DNA of 64,000 bases from an uncultured Collinsella sp. (GTDB taxonomy: Bacteria; Actinomycetota; Coriobacteriia; Coriobacteriales; Coriobacteriaceae), in NCBI GenBank assembly GCA_900556875.1, contig USQQ01000008.1, positions 7,693 to 71,692 of the forward strand, in the 5' to 3' direction. Under the pieces are notes generated by a model. The model was not told where the DNA came from. It worked only from the letters and a program-made list of their open reading frames with translations, and ran no database searches. Shown in pieces: positions 17,653 to 26,169 of the stretch. The number at the start of each line of letters is the position of its first letter. Position 1 is the stretch's first letter. The translations under genes and the position numbers were made by a program.

Positions 17653-18441
17653 TTACATTTCTCCGCCTTGGAGCGAACACCAAGCACCTTGGGCATCCGT
17701 GGTGAGAATCACCGGACCGTCATTGGTAATGGCGACGGTGTTCTCGTAGTGCGCGGCGGGCAGGTGGTCGTTGGTCGTAACAATCCAACCGTCGGAGCCC
17801 GTGCTCACATGGTTGGAACCCATCGTAACCATCGGCTCGATGGCAATGACCATGCCGGCCTGGAGGCGAACGCCCCTCCCCTTCTTTCCATAGTTAGGAA
17901 CGTTGGGGTCCTCGTGCATCACGCGGCCAATGCCATGACCCACATAGTCACGAAGCACGCCGTAACCGTGAGACTCGGCAAGGGACTGAACGGCATAACC
18001 GACGTCCCCGATATGGTTACCGGGAACAGCCTGCTCGATGGCAGCCTTAAGGCAATCGCGCGTGACCTCGCACAAAGCCTTGGCTTCGGGCGTGGGGGTG
18101 CCGACGAAAAACGTCCATGCGTTATCGCCGACCCAACCGTCGACAACGGCTCCCGTATCGATGGAGATGATATCGCCATCGCGCAGGATCATGTCAGGGT
18201 TGGGAATACCGTGGACCACGGCATCGTTGATCGATGCGCAAATGGTCCCCGGGAACCCGCCGTAACCCTTAAAGGCGGGGGTGCCGCCATGCATGCGGAT
18301 AATCTGCTCCGCGAGCTGATCGAGCTCAAAAGTCGAAACGCCGGGGCGCACCATGGCTCCAACGTGGCGGAGCGCCATCTTAGATAGCGCTCCTGCCTTC
18401 TTCATCTGCTCGATTTGCGTTGCAGACTTAATCTTGATCAT
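17653..18441 (-). CDS. map: Methionine aminopeptidase (type I)
   Basis: Removes the N-terminal Met from nascent proteins. The 262-residue protein has the five metal ligands in their expected blocks: SIDTGAVVDGWVGDNAWTF in overlapping form (Asp of DTG and of GDNA), VGHGIGRVMHE (His), IEPMVT (Glu) and the final Glu in AAHYENTVAIT. The ATG overlaps the adk stop codon as ATGA, a sign of translational coupling. Gene order secY-adk-map-infA is canonical. Confidence 0.95.
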   Translation of the reverse strand: MIKIKSATQIEQMKKAGALSKMALRHVGAMVRPGVSTFELDQLAEQIIRMHGGTPAFKGYGGFPGTICASINDAVVHGIPNPDMILRDGDIISIDTGAVVDGWVGDNAWTFFVGTPTPEAKALCEVTRDCLKAAIEQAVPGNHIGDVGYAVQSLAESHGYGVLRDYVGHGIGRVMHEDPNVPNYGKKGRGVRLQAGMVIAIEPMVTMGSNHVSTGSDGWIVTTNDHLPAAHYENTVAITNDGPVILTTDAQGAWCSLQGGEM

Positions 18442-19064
18442 AGACCGAGAGCCTCTTTGACATCCCCGTACACGGTCTCGCGAGCCTGGTCACCGTTGAC
18501 CGACTTGAGCAGACCCTGGCCACGATAGTAGTCGACGAGCGGGCTCGTGGACTTCTCGTAGACGTCGAGACGGTTCTTGATGGTCTCGGGCTTGTCGTCG
18601 TCGCGCTGATACATCTCGCCGGCGCACTTGGGGCAGGTAGCATCGGCAGCGGTGCCGGTGTAACCGCAGGCGCGGCAGGTGCGACGCGAAGACAGACGAT
18701 CGATGATGACCTCGGGGGCCACGTCGACCAGAAGGGCGCAGTCGATCTCGCGACCCATGGCGGAGAGCTCGGAATCGAGCGTCACAGCCTGGGCGGTGTT
18801 GCGCGGGAAGCCATCGAGGATGAAGCCCTGCTGGGCGTCATCGGCAGCAAGGCGCTCCTTGACAAGGTCGATCACGAGCTGGTCGGGAACGAGCTCGCCA
18901 GCGTCCATGTACTTCTTAGCCTGAATACCAAGCTCGGTGCCACCCTTGACGGCAGCACGCAGCAGGTCGCCCGTGGAAATGTGAGCGACGCCAAACTCGG
19001 CGACGAGCTCCTGTGCGACGGTGCCCTTACCGGCACCCGGAGCTCCGAGCAATACGAGGTTCAT
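18438..19064 (-). CDS. adk: Adenylate kinase
   Basis: Interconverts AMP + ATP with 2 ADP. The 208-residue protein has P-loop GAPGAGKGT at 7-15, the AMP-binding FILDGFPRN block, and a LID with four cysteines (CRAC and CPKC separated by 12 residues) that binds zinc, as in many Gram-positive enzymes. The ATG two codons after the first possible TTG is used because it matches the family's N terminus and follows GAGGA. It lies between secY and map and overlaps map by 4 bases. Confidence 0.95.
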   Translation of the reverse strand: MNLVLLGAPGAGKGTVAQELVAEFGVAHISTGDLLRAAVKGGTELGIQAKKYMDAGELVPDQLVIDLVKERLAADDAQQGFILDGFPRNTAQAVTLDSELSAMGREIDCALLVDVAPEVIIDRLSSRRTCRACGYTGTAADATCPKCAGEMYQRDDDKPETIKNRLDVYEKSTSPLVDYYRGQGLLKSVNGDQARETVYGDVKEALGL

Positions 19065-19082
19065 GAGCAATCCTCCTCTAGC

Positions 19083-20369
19083 CTATTTAAAGAATCCATC
19101 GTAATCATACATCTTGATCTGGCCTTCGAGCTTATCGACCGTGTCGAGCACGACGCCGACCATGATGAGGATGGACGTGCCGCCAAATGCCTGGATCAGA
19201 TGGTTACCCGTGAAGGAGAAGATGATCGAAGGCACGATGGCGATGAGCGCCAAAAAGACAGCGCTGGGAAGCGTAATCTTGTTGAGCGCGTTCTTGATGT
19301 AGGCCGCGGTAGCCCTACCCGGACGCACGCCCGGAATAAAGCCGCCCTGCTTCTTAAGGTTGTCGGCCGTGTCATCGGGATTGAACACCATGGAGGTGTA
19401 GAAGTACGCGAAGAACACGATGAGGACAACGTTAAGCACCCAGTTGAGCCAACCGGTCGAAAGCGCGGAGGCAACTGCCTGAATCCAGCCGATGCCGGGG
19501 AAGAACACGGCAATCTGAGCCGGGAAGTACAGCAGCGCCGAAGCGAAGATGATCGGCACGACACCCGCGGTGTTGACCTTGATGGGCAGGTAGGTGGTCT
19601 GGCCACCCATCATGCGACGGCCAACGACGCGTTTGGCGTAGGAGACCGGGATGCGGCGCTGGCCGCGCTCAAGGAAAACAATCAGCGGAATAACCAGCAG
19701 GATGATGGCGCAGATGATCACCATGGTGATGATGCCACCGGCATTGCCCTCGGTGCTGGAAAAGATCGCCTGCGGCAGACCGGCCATGATGTTCGCGAAG
19801 ATGATCAGCGACATGCCATTGCCGATACCGCGCTGGGTGATGAGCTCACCAATCCACATGATCAGCATGGCGCCCGCGGTGAGCGTACCGACGATCATGA
19901 GGTCGAAGATGATCTCGGGAGCGCCGGCGCCATTGAAGCTGATGCCGAAGCTCTTAAAGAGGAAGAGGTAACCCACGGAGTTGAGGATTGCCAGAGCCAA
20001 GGTGAGGTAACGCGAATACTGCGTAATCTTGGTCTGACCGACCTCGCCCTCGCGGGCAAGCTCATGCAGGGAAGGCACGACGGCCTGGAGCATCTGGAGG
20101 ATGATCGAGCTGGTGATGTAAGGCATGATGCCCAGCGAAAACACCGACACATAGCTCAACGCGCCGCCAGAGAAAAGATTCAGGAGGGCCATAGCACCTG
20201 CGGCGACCGAATTGTTATCGGTCGAGAAAAGGCCCAGCATCCCCTGGAAGGGAATGCCGGGCACAGGAACGTGCGCACCAATGCGGTACACGACGAGCAT
20301 AGCTATGGTAAAAAGAATCTTTTCGCGCAATTCTTTGATGCGGAAAGCATTCTTAAGACCATTTAGCAC
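19083..20369 (-). CDS. secY: Preprotein translocase subunit SecY
   Basis: Channel subunit of the Sec translocon in the cytoplasmic membrane. The 428-residue protein has about ten transmembrane helices, the N-terminal KELREKILFTIAMLVVYRIG segment (key VYRIGAHVPVPGI), the cytoplasmic loops and the RTSSFKP-like GFIPGVRPGRATAAYI block near TM8. Its start overlaps the rplO stop by 7 bases, so the two are probably coupled. Confidence 0.95.
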   Translation of the reverse strand: MLNGLKNAFRIKELREKILFTIAMLVVYRIGAHVPVPGIPFQGMLGLFSTDNNSVAAGAMALLNLFSGGALSYVSVFSLGIMPYITSSIILQMLQAVVPSLHELAREGEVGQTKITQYSRYLTLALAILNSVGYLFLFKSFGISFNGAGAPEIIFDLMIVGTLTAGAMLIMWIGELITQRGIGNGMSLIIFANIMAGLPQAIFSSTEGNAGGIITMVIICAIILLVIPLIVFLERGQRRIPVSYAKRVVGRRMMGGQTTYLPIKVNTAGVVPIIFASALLYFPAQIAVFFPGIGWIQAVASALSTGWLNWVLNVVLIVFFAYFYTSMVFNPDDTADNLKKQGGFIPGVRPGRATAAYIKNALNKITLPSAVFLALIAIVPSIIFSFTGNHLIQAFGGTSILIMVGVVLDTVDKLEGQIKMYDYDGFFK

Positions 20370-20812
20370 GGCAGCTCGACCTTTCCGCCGGCGGCCTCGA
20401 TCTTGGCCTGCGCAGAAGCGCTGACCTTATCGACCTTGACCGTGAACTTCTTGGTGAGCTCACCATTGCCGAGCACCTTGACGGGCTCGAACTCGCTCTT
20501 GGTGATGCGAGCGGCCTTAAGAGCGGCACCGTCGATCACAGCGCCATCCTCGAACTTACGCTCGAGACGCTCAACGTTAACAGCGGTGTACTCGATACGA
20601 CGGGGGTTGCGGAAGCCCGGAAGCTTGGGCAGGCGCATAGCCAGCGGAGTCTGGCCACCCTCGAAGCCGGCACCCTTGGTGCCGCCAGAGCGGGAACCCT
20701 GGCCCTTCTGACCGCGGCCAGAAGTGGTGCCGTGACCCGAAGAATTGCCACGGCCGACGCGCTTGCGGTTCTTGGTGGAACCGGGCGCGGGAGTAAGATC
20801 GTGAAGCTGCAT
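20363..20812 (-). CDS. rplO: 50S ribosomal protein L15
   Basis: Large-subunit assembly protein of 149 residues. It has the glycine/arginine-rich N-terminal extension RVGRGNSSGHGTTSGRGQKG, the GGQTPLAMRLPKLPGFRN block and a C-terminal beta/alpha domain ending in the GGKVELPC region. The final Cys is a small peculiarity. It lies between rpmD and secY and overlaps the secY start. Confidence 0.95.
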   Translation of the reverse strand: MQLHDLTPAPGSTKNRKRVGRGNSSGHGTTSGRGQKGQGSRSGGTKGAGFEGGQTPLAMRLPKLPGFRNPRRIEYTAVNVERLERKFEDGAVIDGAALKAARITKSEFEPVKVLGNGELTKKFTVKVDKVSASAQAKIEAAGGKVELPC

Positions 20813-20815
20813 TTG

Positions 20816-20998
20816 CTACTCCTCTACAATCTCGACAAGGTGCTTGACCTTGAAGATCATGCCGCGGACGGACTCGTTGTCAGCAATCTCGCGAACCTCG
20901 CGGATCCTGTGGAGACCGAGGGCACGGACAGTACGGACCTGGTCCTGCTTGCAACCGTTGGTGCTGCGGACCTGCTTGATCTTGATGGTGTCAGCCAT
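20816..20998 (-). CDS. rpmD: 50S ribosomal protein L30
   Basis: A 60-residue ribosomal protein with the family pattern IKQVRSTNGCKQDQVRTVRA, LGLHRIREVREIADNESVRG and MIFKVKHLVEIVEE. Only 2 bases separate it from the rpsE stop and 3 from the rplO start. Not all bacteria keep rpmD; its presence here fits an actinobacterial operon. Confidence 0.95.
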   Translation of the reverse strand: MADTIKIKQVRSTNGCKQDQVRTVRALGLHRIREVREIADNESVRGMIFKVKHLVEIVEE

Positions 20999-21000
20999 GC

Positions 21001-21525
21001 TTAGTTCTCCTTACCGACGAACATCTCGGAGACCGTCAGGCCACGGCGAGCCGCGACGTCCTCAGGGCTGGAGAGCTCCTTGAGGCCCTCAACGGCAGCC
21101 TTGATGATGTTGAGGCCGTTGTCGGTACCGAGGGACTTGGACAGGACGTTCTTGATGCCAGCAAGCTCAAAGAGGGGACGCACAGCGCCGCCGGCGATAA
21201 CGCCGGTACCCTCGACAGCGGGCTTGATGATGATGCGGCCGGCACCAAAGTGGCCGAGAACCTCGTGCGGGATGGTGCCCTGCTCGGTCACCGGCACGTG
21301 GAACATGTTCTTCTTGGCATCGAGAGACGCCTTGGAGATGGCCAGGGGCACCTCAGCGGACTTGCCCATGCCAACGCCGACGTTACCCTTGCCGTCGCCA
21401 ACGACGACGAGAGCGACGAGGCTCATGCGACGACCACCCTTGACGGTCTTCGACACGCGGTTGATGTAAACGACGCGCTCCTCGAACTCGGAGGCCTCGC
21501 GCTGCTGCTTCTGATTACGAGCCAT
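21001..21525 (-). CDS. rpsE: 30S ribosomal protein S5
   Basis: Small-subunit protein that acts in mRNA unwinding and translational fidelity, 174 residues. It has the double-stranded RNA-binding fold with EERVVYINRVSKTVKGGRR, GDGKGNVGVGMGKSAEVP, and the IIIKPAVEGTGVIAGGAVR block of the C-terminal domain. It sits in the canonical rplR-rpsE-rpmD order. Confidence 0.96.
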   Translation of the reverse strand: MARNQKQQREASEFEERVVYINRVSKTVKGGRRMSLVALVVVGDGKGNVGVGMGKSAEVPLAISKASLDAKKNMFHVPVTEQGTIPHEVLGHFGAGRIIIKPAVEGTGVIAGGAVRPLFELAGIKNVLSKSLGTDNGLNIIKAAVEGLKELSSPEDVAARRGLTVSEMFVGKEN

Positions 21526-21539
21526 GTGCTACATACCTC

Positions 21540-21908
21540 CTAGAACTCGAGACCGGCGGCACGAGCACCGTCGGCGAGGGCCTTGACGCGGCCATGGTAG
21601 ATACGGCCACCGCGATCGAAGGCGACCTTGGTGATGCCGGCCTCGATGGCGCGCTTGCCAACGAGCTGACCGACCTTCTCCGCAGCCTCCTTGTTCGAGG
21701 TGTGGGTGCCCTTGAACTCGGCCTCGAGGGTCGAGGCAGAGACGAGCGTCAGGCTGGAGCCCTTGCTGTCGTCGATGATCTGGGCATAGATGTTGGCGTT
21801 AGTACGGGTCACGCGAAGACGCGGACGCTCGGAGGTACCCGAGACCTTGCCGCGAACACGACGCTGACGACGCTTGAGGCCTTCCAGCTTCGCCTTATGC
21901 TTGTTCAT
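21540..21908 (-). CDS. rplR: 50S ribosomal protein L18
   Basis: 5S rRNA-binding protein of 122 residues. It has the basic N terminus (KLEGLKRRQRRVRGKVSGT), RPRLRVTRTNANIYAQIID, a VGKRAIEAGITKVAFDRGG block and the FDRGGRIYHGRVKALADGAR ending. The gene start is 75 bases after the rplF stop, a slightly longer gap than elsewhere in the operon. Confidence 0.96.
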   Translation of the reverse strand: MNKHKAKLEGLKRRQRRVRGKVSGTSERPRLRVTRTNANIYAQIIDDSKGSSLTLVSASTLEAEFKGTHTSNKEAAEKVGQLVGKRAIEAGITKVAFDRGGRIYHGRVKALADGARAAGLEF

Positions 21909-21983
21909 ACGTAAACTCCTAAAAAGGTTGATCTTGCCAGCACCTGACGGGGTGCTGGTCTTATGCGAGTGAGTCGGTTACGA

Positions 21984-22520
21984 CTACTTGGCGGCCTTAC
22001 CCAGCTTGCGGCGGATGTGCTCGCCAACGTAGTGGATACCCTTGCCCTTGTAAGGCTCGGGAGGACGATGGCCGCGGATCTCAGCGGCGATCTGACCGAC
22101 CTGCTGCTTGTTGATACCCTTGACGTTCACGTGGGTGTTGTCGGGAACCTCGAAGGTGATGCCCTCGGGAGCCTCGACGATCACGGGGTGCGAGAAGCCC
22201 AGGGAGAACTCGAGGTTCTTGCCCTTCTGCTGCACGCGGTAACCGACGCCGGCGAGCTCGAGCTTCTTCTCGAAGCCCTCGGAAACGCCAACAACCATGT
22301 TGTGGATGAGGGCGCGGGTGAGGCCGTGGCGGGCACGGGTCTCACGCTCGTCGTCGGGACGGGAAACGGTGAGGACGTTGTCCTCGACGTTGATAGCGAG
22401 CTTCTCAAAGACATCGAGCTCGAGCTGGCCCTTGGGGCCCTTGACGACAACGTTGTTGCCGTTGACTGCCACTTCGACTCCGGCGGGAATCTGGACAGGC
22501 TTATTACCGATACGAGACAC
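21984..22520 (-). CDS. rplF: 50S ribosomal protein L6
   Basis: Large-subunit protein near the sarcin-ricin loop, 178 residues. It opens with MSRIGNKPVQIPAGVEV, contains the duplicated L6 fold and ends with PEPYKGKGIHYVGEHIRRK and GKAAK. The signature PEPYKGKG is intact. It lies between rpsH and rplR. Confidence 0.96.
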   Translation of the reverse strand: MSRIGNKPVQIPAGVEVAVNGNNVVVKGPKGQLELDVFEKLAINVEDNVLTVSRPDDERETRARHGLTRALIHNMVVGVSEGFEKKLELAGVGYRVQQKGKNLEFSLGFSHPVIVEAPEGITFEVPDNTHVNVKGINKQQVGQIAAEIRGHRPPEPYKGKGIHYVGEHIRRKLGKAAK

Positions 22521-22553
22521 GGTGATCTCCTTTCCTTCTACCTACCGAGCGAA

Positions 22554-22952
22554 TTACCAGACGTAAGCGATGATCTCGCCGCCGACGTTGTGCTTGCGAG
22601 CATCGCGGTCGGTCATGACGCCATGGCTGGTGGAAATGATGGCGGTACCAAGGCCACCGCGGACGCGGGGCATGTCGGCAACGCCGGTGTACTTACGCAG
22701 GCCCGGCTTGGAAATGCGGCGGATGCCGTTGATGACCTTAGCCTTCTTGGGACCATACTTAAGCGTGATGTGCAGAGTCTTCTGGGGAACGGTGTCCTCG
22801 ACATCGTAGCCCTCGATGTAGCCCTCCTCGTGCAGAACACGAGCGATCTCGACGAGCTTCTTGCTGCTCGGCATGGAGACCGTGGCCTTGTTCACAGAGT
22901 TAGCGTTACGGATGCGCGTAAGCATATCTGCGATCGGGTCTGTAAGGTTCAT
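22554..22952 (-). CDS. rpsH: 30S ribosomal protein S8
   Basis: 16S rRNA-binding assembly protein and, in several bacteria, the translational repressor of the spc operon. It has 132 residues: DPIADMLTRIRNANSVNK start, SKPGLRKYTGVADMPRV middle and the GLGTAIISTSHGVMTDRDAR signature, ending in GGEIIAYVW. It lies between rpsZ and rplF. Confidence 0.96.
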   Translation of the reverse strand: MNLTDPIADMLTRIRNANSVNKATVSMPSSKKLVEIARVLHEEGYIEGYDVEDTVPQKTLHITLKYGPKKAKVINGIRRISKPGLRKYTGVADMPRVRGGLGTAIISTSHGVMTDRDARKHNVGGEIIAYVW

Positions 22953-23071
22953 ACAGATTCTCCTTCGTTCTTGATGAACACGTGCTCTTGGTTCTTCGCC
23001 GCCCTTAACGGCAAAGCCTTTTTAGCGCGTTTTCCCTGTTCCAAACTGATGCTTGAAACGCTGGTAGTGAC

Positions 23072-23257
23072 TTACCAGCTGGCCTTCTTAACGCCGGGAA
23101 GCTCGCCCTTGAGTGCAAGCTCGCGGAAGCAGACACGGCACAGGCCGAACTTGCGGTACACAGAGTGCGGACGGCCGCAGCGCTGGCAGCGCGTGTACTC
23201 ACGAGTAGAGAACTTCTGCTTGCGATTGCACTTGACGATCATCGATGTCTTAGCCAC
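23072..23257 (-). CDS. rpsZ: 30S ribosomal protein S14, zinc-binding type Z
   Basis: A 61-residue S14 of the short zinc form: CQRCGRP and CRVCFREL provide a C-x2-C...C-x2-C zinc ribbon. The short form is typical of Gram-positive bacteria, whereas zinc-free S14 is about 100 residues. It lies between rplE and rpsH, 119 bases before rpsH. That gap holds AT-rich sequence without a recognisable gene. Confidence 0.96.
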   Translation of the reverse strand: MAKTSMIVKCNRKQKFSTREYTRCQRCGRPHSVYRKFGLCRVCFRELALKGELPGVKKASW

Positions 23258-23336
23258 TTATATCCTCCTCACATAGAGTATTGTTCGCCCCAAGCGCCGC
23301 CCCCTTCTGGGAACGGCGCTCATAGGGCAGGTGAAC

Positions 23337-23894
23337 CTATTTCTTGAACGGGAAACCGAAGGCGTCCAGAAGGGCCTTGGCCTCCTCATCGGTGTTGGCG
23401 GTGGTCACGAAAGTAATGTCCATACCACGCTGGTGATCGACGGAGTCGAAGTCGATCTCGGGGAAGATGAGCTGCTCGGTGACGCCCATGGAGAAGTTAC
23501 CACGACCGTCGAAGCTCTTGGCGGAGATGCCGCGGAAGTCGCGGATACGGGGAATCGCGACGGAGGTCAGACGATCGAAGAACTCCCACATACGGTCGCC
23601 ACGCAGGGTAACCTTGCAGCCGATCGGCATACCAGCGCGCAGGCGGAAGGTAGCGATGGACTTGCGGGCACGGGTGATCATCGGCTGCTGACCGGTGATG
23701 GCGCGCAGGTCGCGCACGGCACCGTCGATGGCCTTGGAATCGGTAGCGGCCTCGCCGACACCCATGTTCACGACGATCTTCTCAAACTTGGGGATCATCA
23801 TGACGTTCTCGTACTGGAACTTGTCCTGAAGCTGCTGCTTGACCTCGTTGTTGTACTTGGTCTTCAGACGCGGCACATACTTCTCTTCTGCCAT
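23337..23894 (-). CDS. rplE: 50S ribosomal protein L5
   Basis: 5S rRNA-binding protein of 185 residues that contacts the P-site tRNA. Conserved blocks are MIPKFEKIVVNMGVGEA, ITGQQPMITRARKSIATFRLR, PRIRDFRGIS and the VDHQRGMDITFVTTANTDEEA C-terminal segment. The start follows AGAAGGAG at 7 bases. It is the first gene of the leftward operon. Normally rplX, rplN and rpsQ precede it, but here the upstream sequence is non-coding and carries a promoter candidate, a palindromic repeat and then xdhC. Confidence 0.96.
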   Translation of the reverse strand: MAEEKYVPRLKTKYNNEVKQQLQDKFQYENVMMIPKFEKIVVNMGVGEAATDSKAIDGAVRDLRAITGQQPMITRARKSIATFRLRAGMPIGCKVTLRGDRMWEFFDRLTSVAIPRIRDFRGISAKSFDGRGNFSMGVTEQLIFPEIDFDSVDHQRGMDITFVTTANTDEEAKALLDAFGFPFKK

Positions 23895-24031
23895 TGTTCA
23901 CTCCTTCTTGGGGTTTTAAGCACGGGGCGTGGCCACGATGGGTTGTCCTCGTGCCTCCTGGCTGCATCCGCGCCGCTCATGGCATTTCGCGGTTTGGACT
24001 CGACGCAGCAGGAGCCGACAAAACAATCGGT

Positions 24032-24060
24032 ACTATACGCGCATCGGGAGCGTATTTCCA
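24032..24060 (-). promoter_or_regulatory. Candidate sigma-70-type promoter for the rplE operon
   Basis: On the leftward strand TGGAAA (-35, 4 of 6 to consensus) and TATAGT (-10) are 17 bases apart, about 140 bases upstream of rplE. The rest of the 23895-24219 gap shows no ORF resembling rplX and holds, besides this, only the palindrome at 24137-24203. Confidence 0.45.
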
Positions 24061-24136
24061 GAAAAACCTCGTCTGCCTGCACAACTCCACAACTCCCCCG
24101 CACATATTGATCCCTAGGGGACGGAGGAAAATGGCA

Positions 24137-24203
24137 GTTGCGGTGAAATAGGGACCGTTTGACGGCTTAACAGGCTTTAACAGTCCGTATTTCACCGCAA
24201 CTC
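24137..24203. repeat. 67-bp palindromic element (AGTTGCGGTG family), copy 1
   Basis: Left arm AGTTGCGGTGAAATAGGGAC and right arm GTCCGTATTTCACCGCAACT are inverted repeats matching at 19 of 20 positions, with a 27-base centre containing GACGGCTTAACAGG. A second member of the same length and arm sequence lies at 26930-26996. The pair brackets xdhC-yqeB-yqeC. Confidence 0.85.
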
Positions 24204-24219
24204 ATATATGGGGATGCGA

Positions 24220-25263
24220 TTAGCGCTTGCGGGGGACGAGCTTGGTGCGGCGCAGGTGGATCATCTCGGCAGCGATGGAGATGGCGATCTCCTCGGGGTC
24301 CTCGGCCTCGATGGCGACACCGATCGGCAGGTGCAGCTCGTCGATCTGGTCCCGCGTAAAGCCCTCCTGCTCCAGGCGGGCGCGCACAAAGGCCGTCTTG
24401 CGGCGCGAACCCAGACAGCCCAGATAGGCGGGCTTGGCGTGCATGGCCTGAATCACCACGTCGATATCGGACTTGTGACCCGCCGTGGCGACGACCACTA
24501 GGTCACGCGGGCCGATGGGGCACTGCTTGCTCAGGTTCTTGTAGTCGACCAGACGACGGTCGTAGACACCGGGCACCCATTCGGGGGTCAGTGTGCCGGG
24601 GCGGTCGTCGCAAGCCACGACGGCAAAGCCCGCCGCCGTGAGCACCCGCGCCGTCGCAGCACCCACGTGGCCGCAGCCAAAGATATAGGTCAGGCCCTCG
24701 GGGCAGAGCGTCTCGATGTGCGCCGCGGGAATCTCGGAGGCCGCGTTGGTGTAGGTGACCTTACTCCCCTCCTCCACCAGCGAAAGCTCGGGGCAGCCCA
24801 TTATGGTGCGGCGCGACTCCTCGCCATGGTATTCGGCAACGTCGCCTTCATGCGCACTTGCGATAAACGGTTCAAAGTCGATGGCGAAGTCGCCGATGCG
24901 CCGATAGGCCAAGACGTCGGCAACCGACTGGAACAACGGTGCCTGGGTCGCATCCAGATGCAGGTAGCACAGGCAGATGGCTCCGCCGCAAATCATGCCG
25001 GTATCGGAGTTCTCGCCGCCCATGGTGTAGCGGACCAGACGCGATTTACCCCCGGCCAGCAGCTCGCGCGCCTCGTCCAGCGCAAAGAGCTCAATCTTGC
25101 CGCCGCCGATAGTGCCCGCTTGGCTGCCATCGGCAAAGACAGTCATCCATGCGCCCACACCGCGCGGGGACGACCCCGCCGTACCGGCCACTACCACCAG
25201 CTCGCACGTCTCGCCAGCACGCAGGGCGGCAAGCGCCGCATTCACAACATCGAGCTTTTCCAT
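24220..25263 (-). CDS. xdhC: XdhC/CoxI family molybdenum hydroxylase maturation protein
   Basis: Predicted to load the sulfurated (or selenium-modified) molybdenum cofactor onto xanthine-dehydrogenase-type hydroxylases; cytosolic. The 347-residue protein has the XdhC N-terminal domain (VVVAGTAGSSPRGVGAWM, GTIGGGKIE, CGGAICLCYL) and a C-terminal Rossmann domain with YIFGCGHVGAATARVL and YLGCLGSRRKTAFVRARL. It follows yqeB by 9 bases in the same orientation, so they form an operon. Its likely client is the hydroxylase XdhD encoded 29 kb away in the other half of the locus (inference from context). Confidence 0.88.
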   Translation of the reverse strand: MEKLDVVNAALAALRAGETCELVVVAGTAGSSPRGVGAWMTVFADGSQAGTIGGGKIELFALDEARELLAGGKSRLVRYTMGGENSDTGMICGGAICLCYLHLDATQAPLFQSVADVLAYRRIGDFAIDFEPFIASAHEGDVAEYHGEESRRTIMGCPELSLVEEGSKVTYTNAASEIPAAHIETLCPEGLTYIFGCGHVGAATARVLTAAGFAVVACDDRPGTLTPEWVPGVYDRRLVDYKNLSKQCPIGPRDLVVVATAGHKSDIDVVIQAMHAKPAYLGCLGSRRKTAFVRARLEQEGFTRDQIDELHLPIGVAIEAEDPEEIAISIAAEMIHLRRTKLVPRKR

Positions 25264-25272
25264 TGCCGCCTT

Positions 25273-26067
25273 CTATCCTCTAAAGACATCGGTGAGCATA
25301 GCGAGTGCCTCGAGCACGCCGCCGCCGACCGACGTCGCTTTGTCCGAAATGTAGTTGATATAGCTGGCATCGCCGCGTGGATCGACATCGGCGCATTTAA
25401 AGCCCTCAGTCACCTGCACGCCGTTCGCCAAAAGCCCGCGCAGACAGCCATCGATCTGCGTGCACATGGGCGTATCGCCCGCGTAGCCAATCACGTCTCC
25501 GGCGCTCACGATGTCGCCGATTGCGCGGTCGGACCGAAACACGCCGGCGGCGGGGCTGTGGATAACACGTTCCTTGCCATAGCCGGCGATAATGCCCGGC
25601 ACGCCCGTGTTGGGCTGGGGCGAACCTTGGGTAATGACACGGCCCAGGAAATGCCCACGCATGGTCTCGACCACGGCGTCGCAGTCAACCGGCGCGGTAA
25701 AGCCCGGCCCCACGGCGATGACGGCAGGCGCCATGTCGCGCGTGGTGCCCAAGTTGCGCTTAGCCAAAATCGCGTCGACCACAGCAGCGGGTTTAAGCTC
25801 ATCGAGCATCTTGGCCTGAGGGTCCACCACAACGGCGACGTCTCCAGCCTCGGTAATCTCAAGCGCCTCAGCCGGCGTCTGTGCCAAGCGAGCGCGAATG
25901 CCTTCGACCTCGACCTCGCCCAGGCGAATGGCCTCGCAAAAACAGATTGTGCGGCGGATGCACGTGGGAACCGCGATATCGGCCATAACGACCGAAACGC
26001 CGGCGCGCACCAAGCGAGCGGCGACGCCCGTGGCGATATCGCCGGCGCCGCGAACATAAACGAGCAT
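25273..26067 (-). CDS. yqeB: Selenium-dependent molybdenum hydroxylase accessory protein YqeB (EF2563 family)
   Basis: A 264-residue protein of the YqeB/EF2563 family, linked genetically to selenium-dependent molybdenum hydroxylases; its exact reaction is unknown. The N terminus reads VRGAGDIATGVAARLVRAG, a Rossmann-like opening, and conserved blocks are CFCEAIRLGEVEVEGI and PAVIAVGPGFTAPVDCDAVVE. The C terminus carries GDVIGYAGDTP with an HxxAG-like HSPAAGVFR. The start follows GGAGGT. It is divergent from yqeC across 102 bases that include a TATTAT-type -10 element and an AGCGG-TTCGG-CCGCT hairpin. Confidence 0.87.
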   Translation of the reverse strand: MLVYVRGAGDIATGVAARLVRAGVSVVMADIAVPTCIRRTICFCEAIRLGEVEVEGIRARLAQTPAEALEITEAGDVAVVVDPQAKMLDELKPAAVVDAILAKRNLGTTRDMAPAVIAVGPGFTAPVDCDAVVETMRGHFLGRVITQGSPQPNTGVPGIIAGYGKERVIHSPAAGVFRSDRAIGDIVSAGDVIGYAGDTPMCTQIDGCLRGLLANGVQVTEGFKCADVDPRGDASYINYISDKATSVGGGVLEALAMLTDVFRG

Positions 26068-26169
26068 TCCCGGGGCACCTCCCTGTGCTACGGTTTGAGC
26101 AGAGCAAAAGCGGTTCGGCCGCTACTCTGATGATTATTTATTATCACAGTATTATACGGCGGTGAACAG

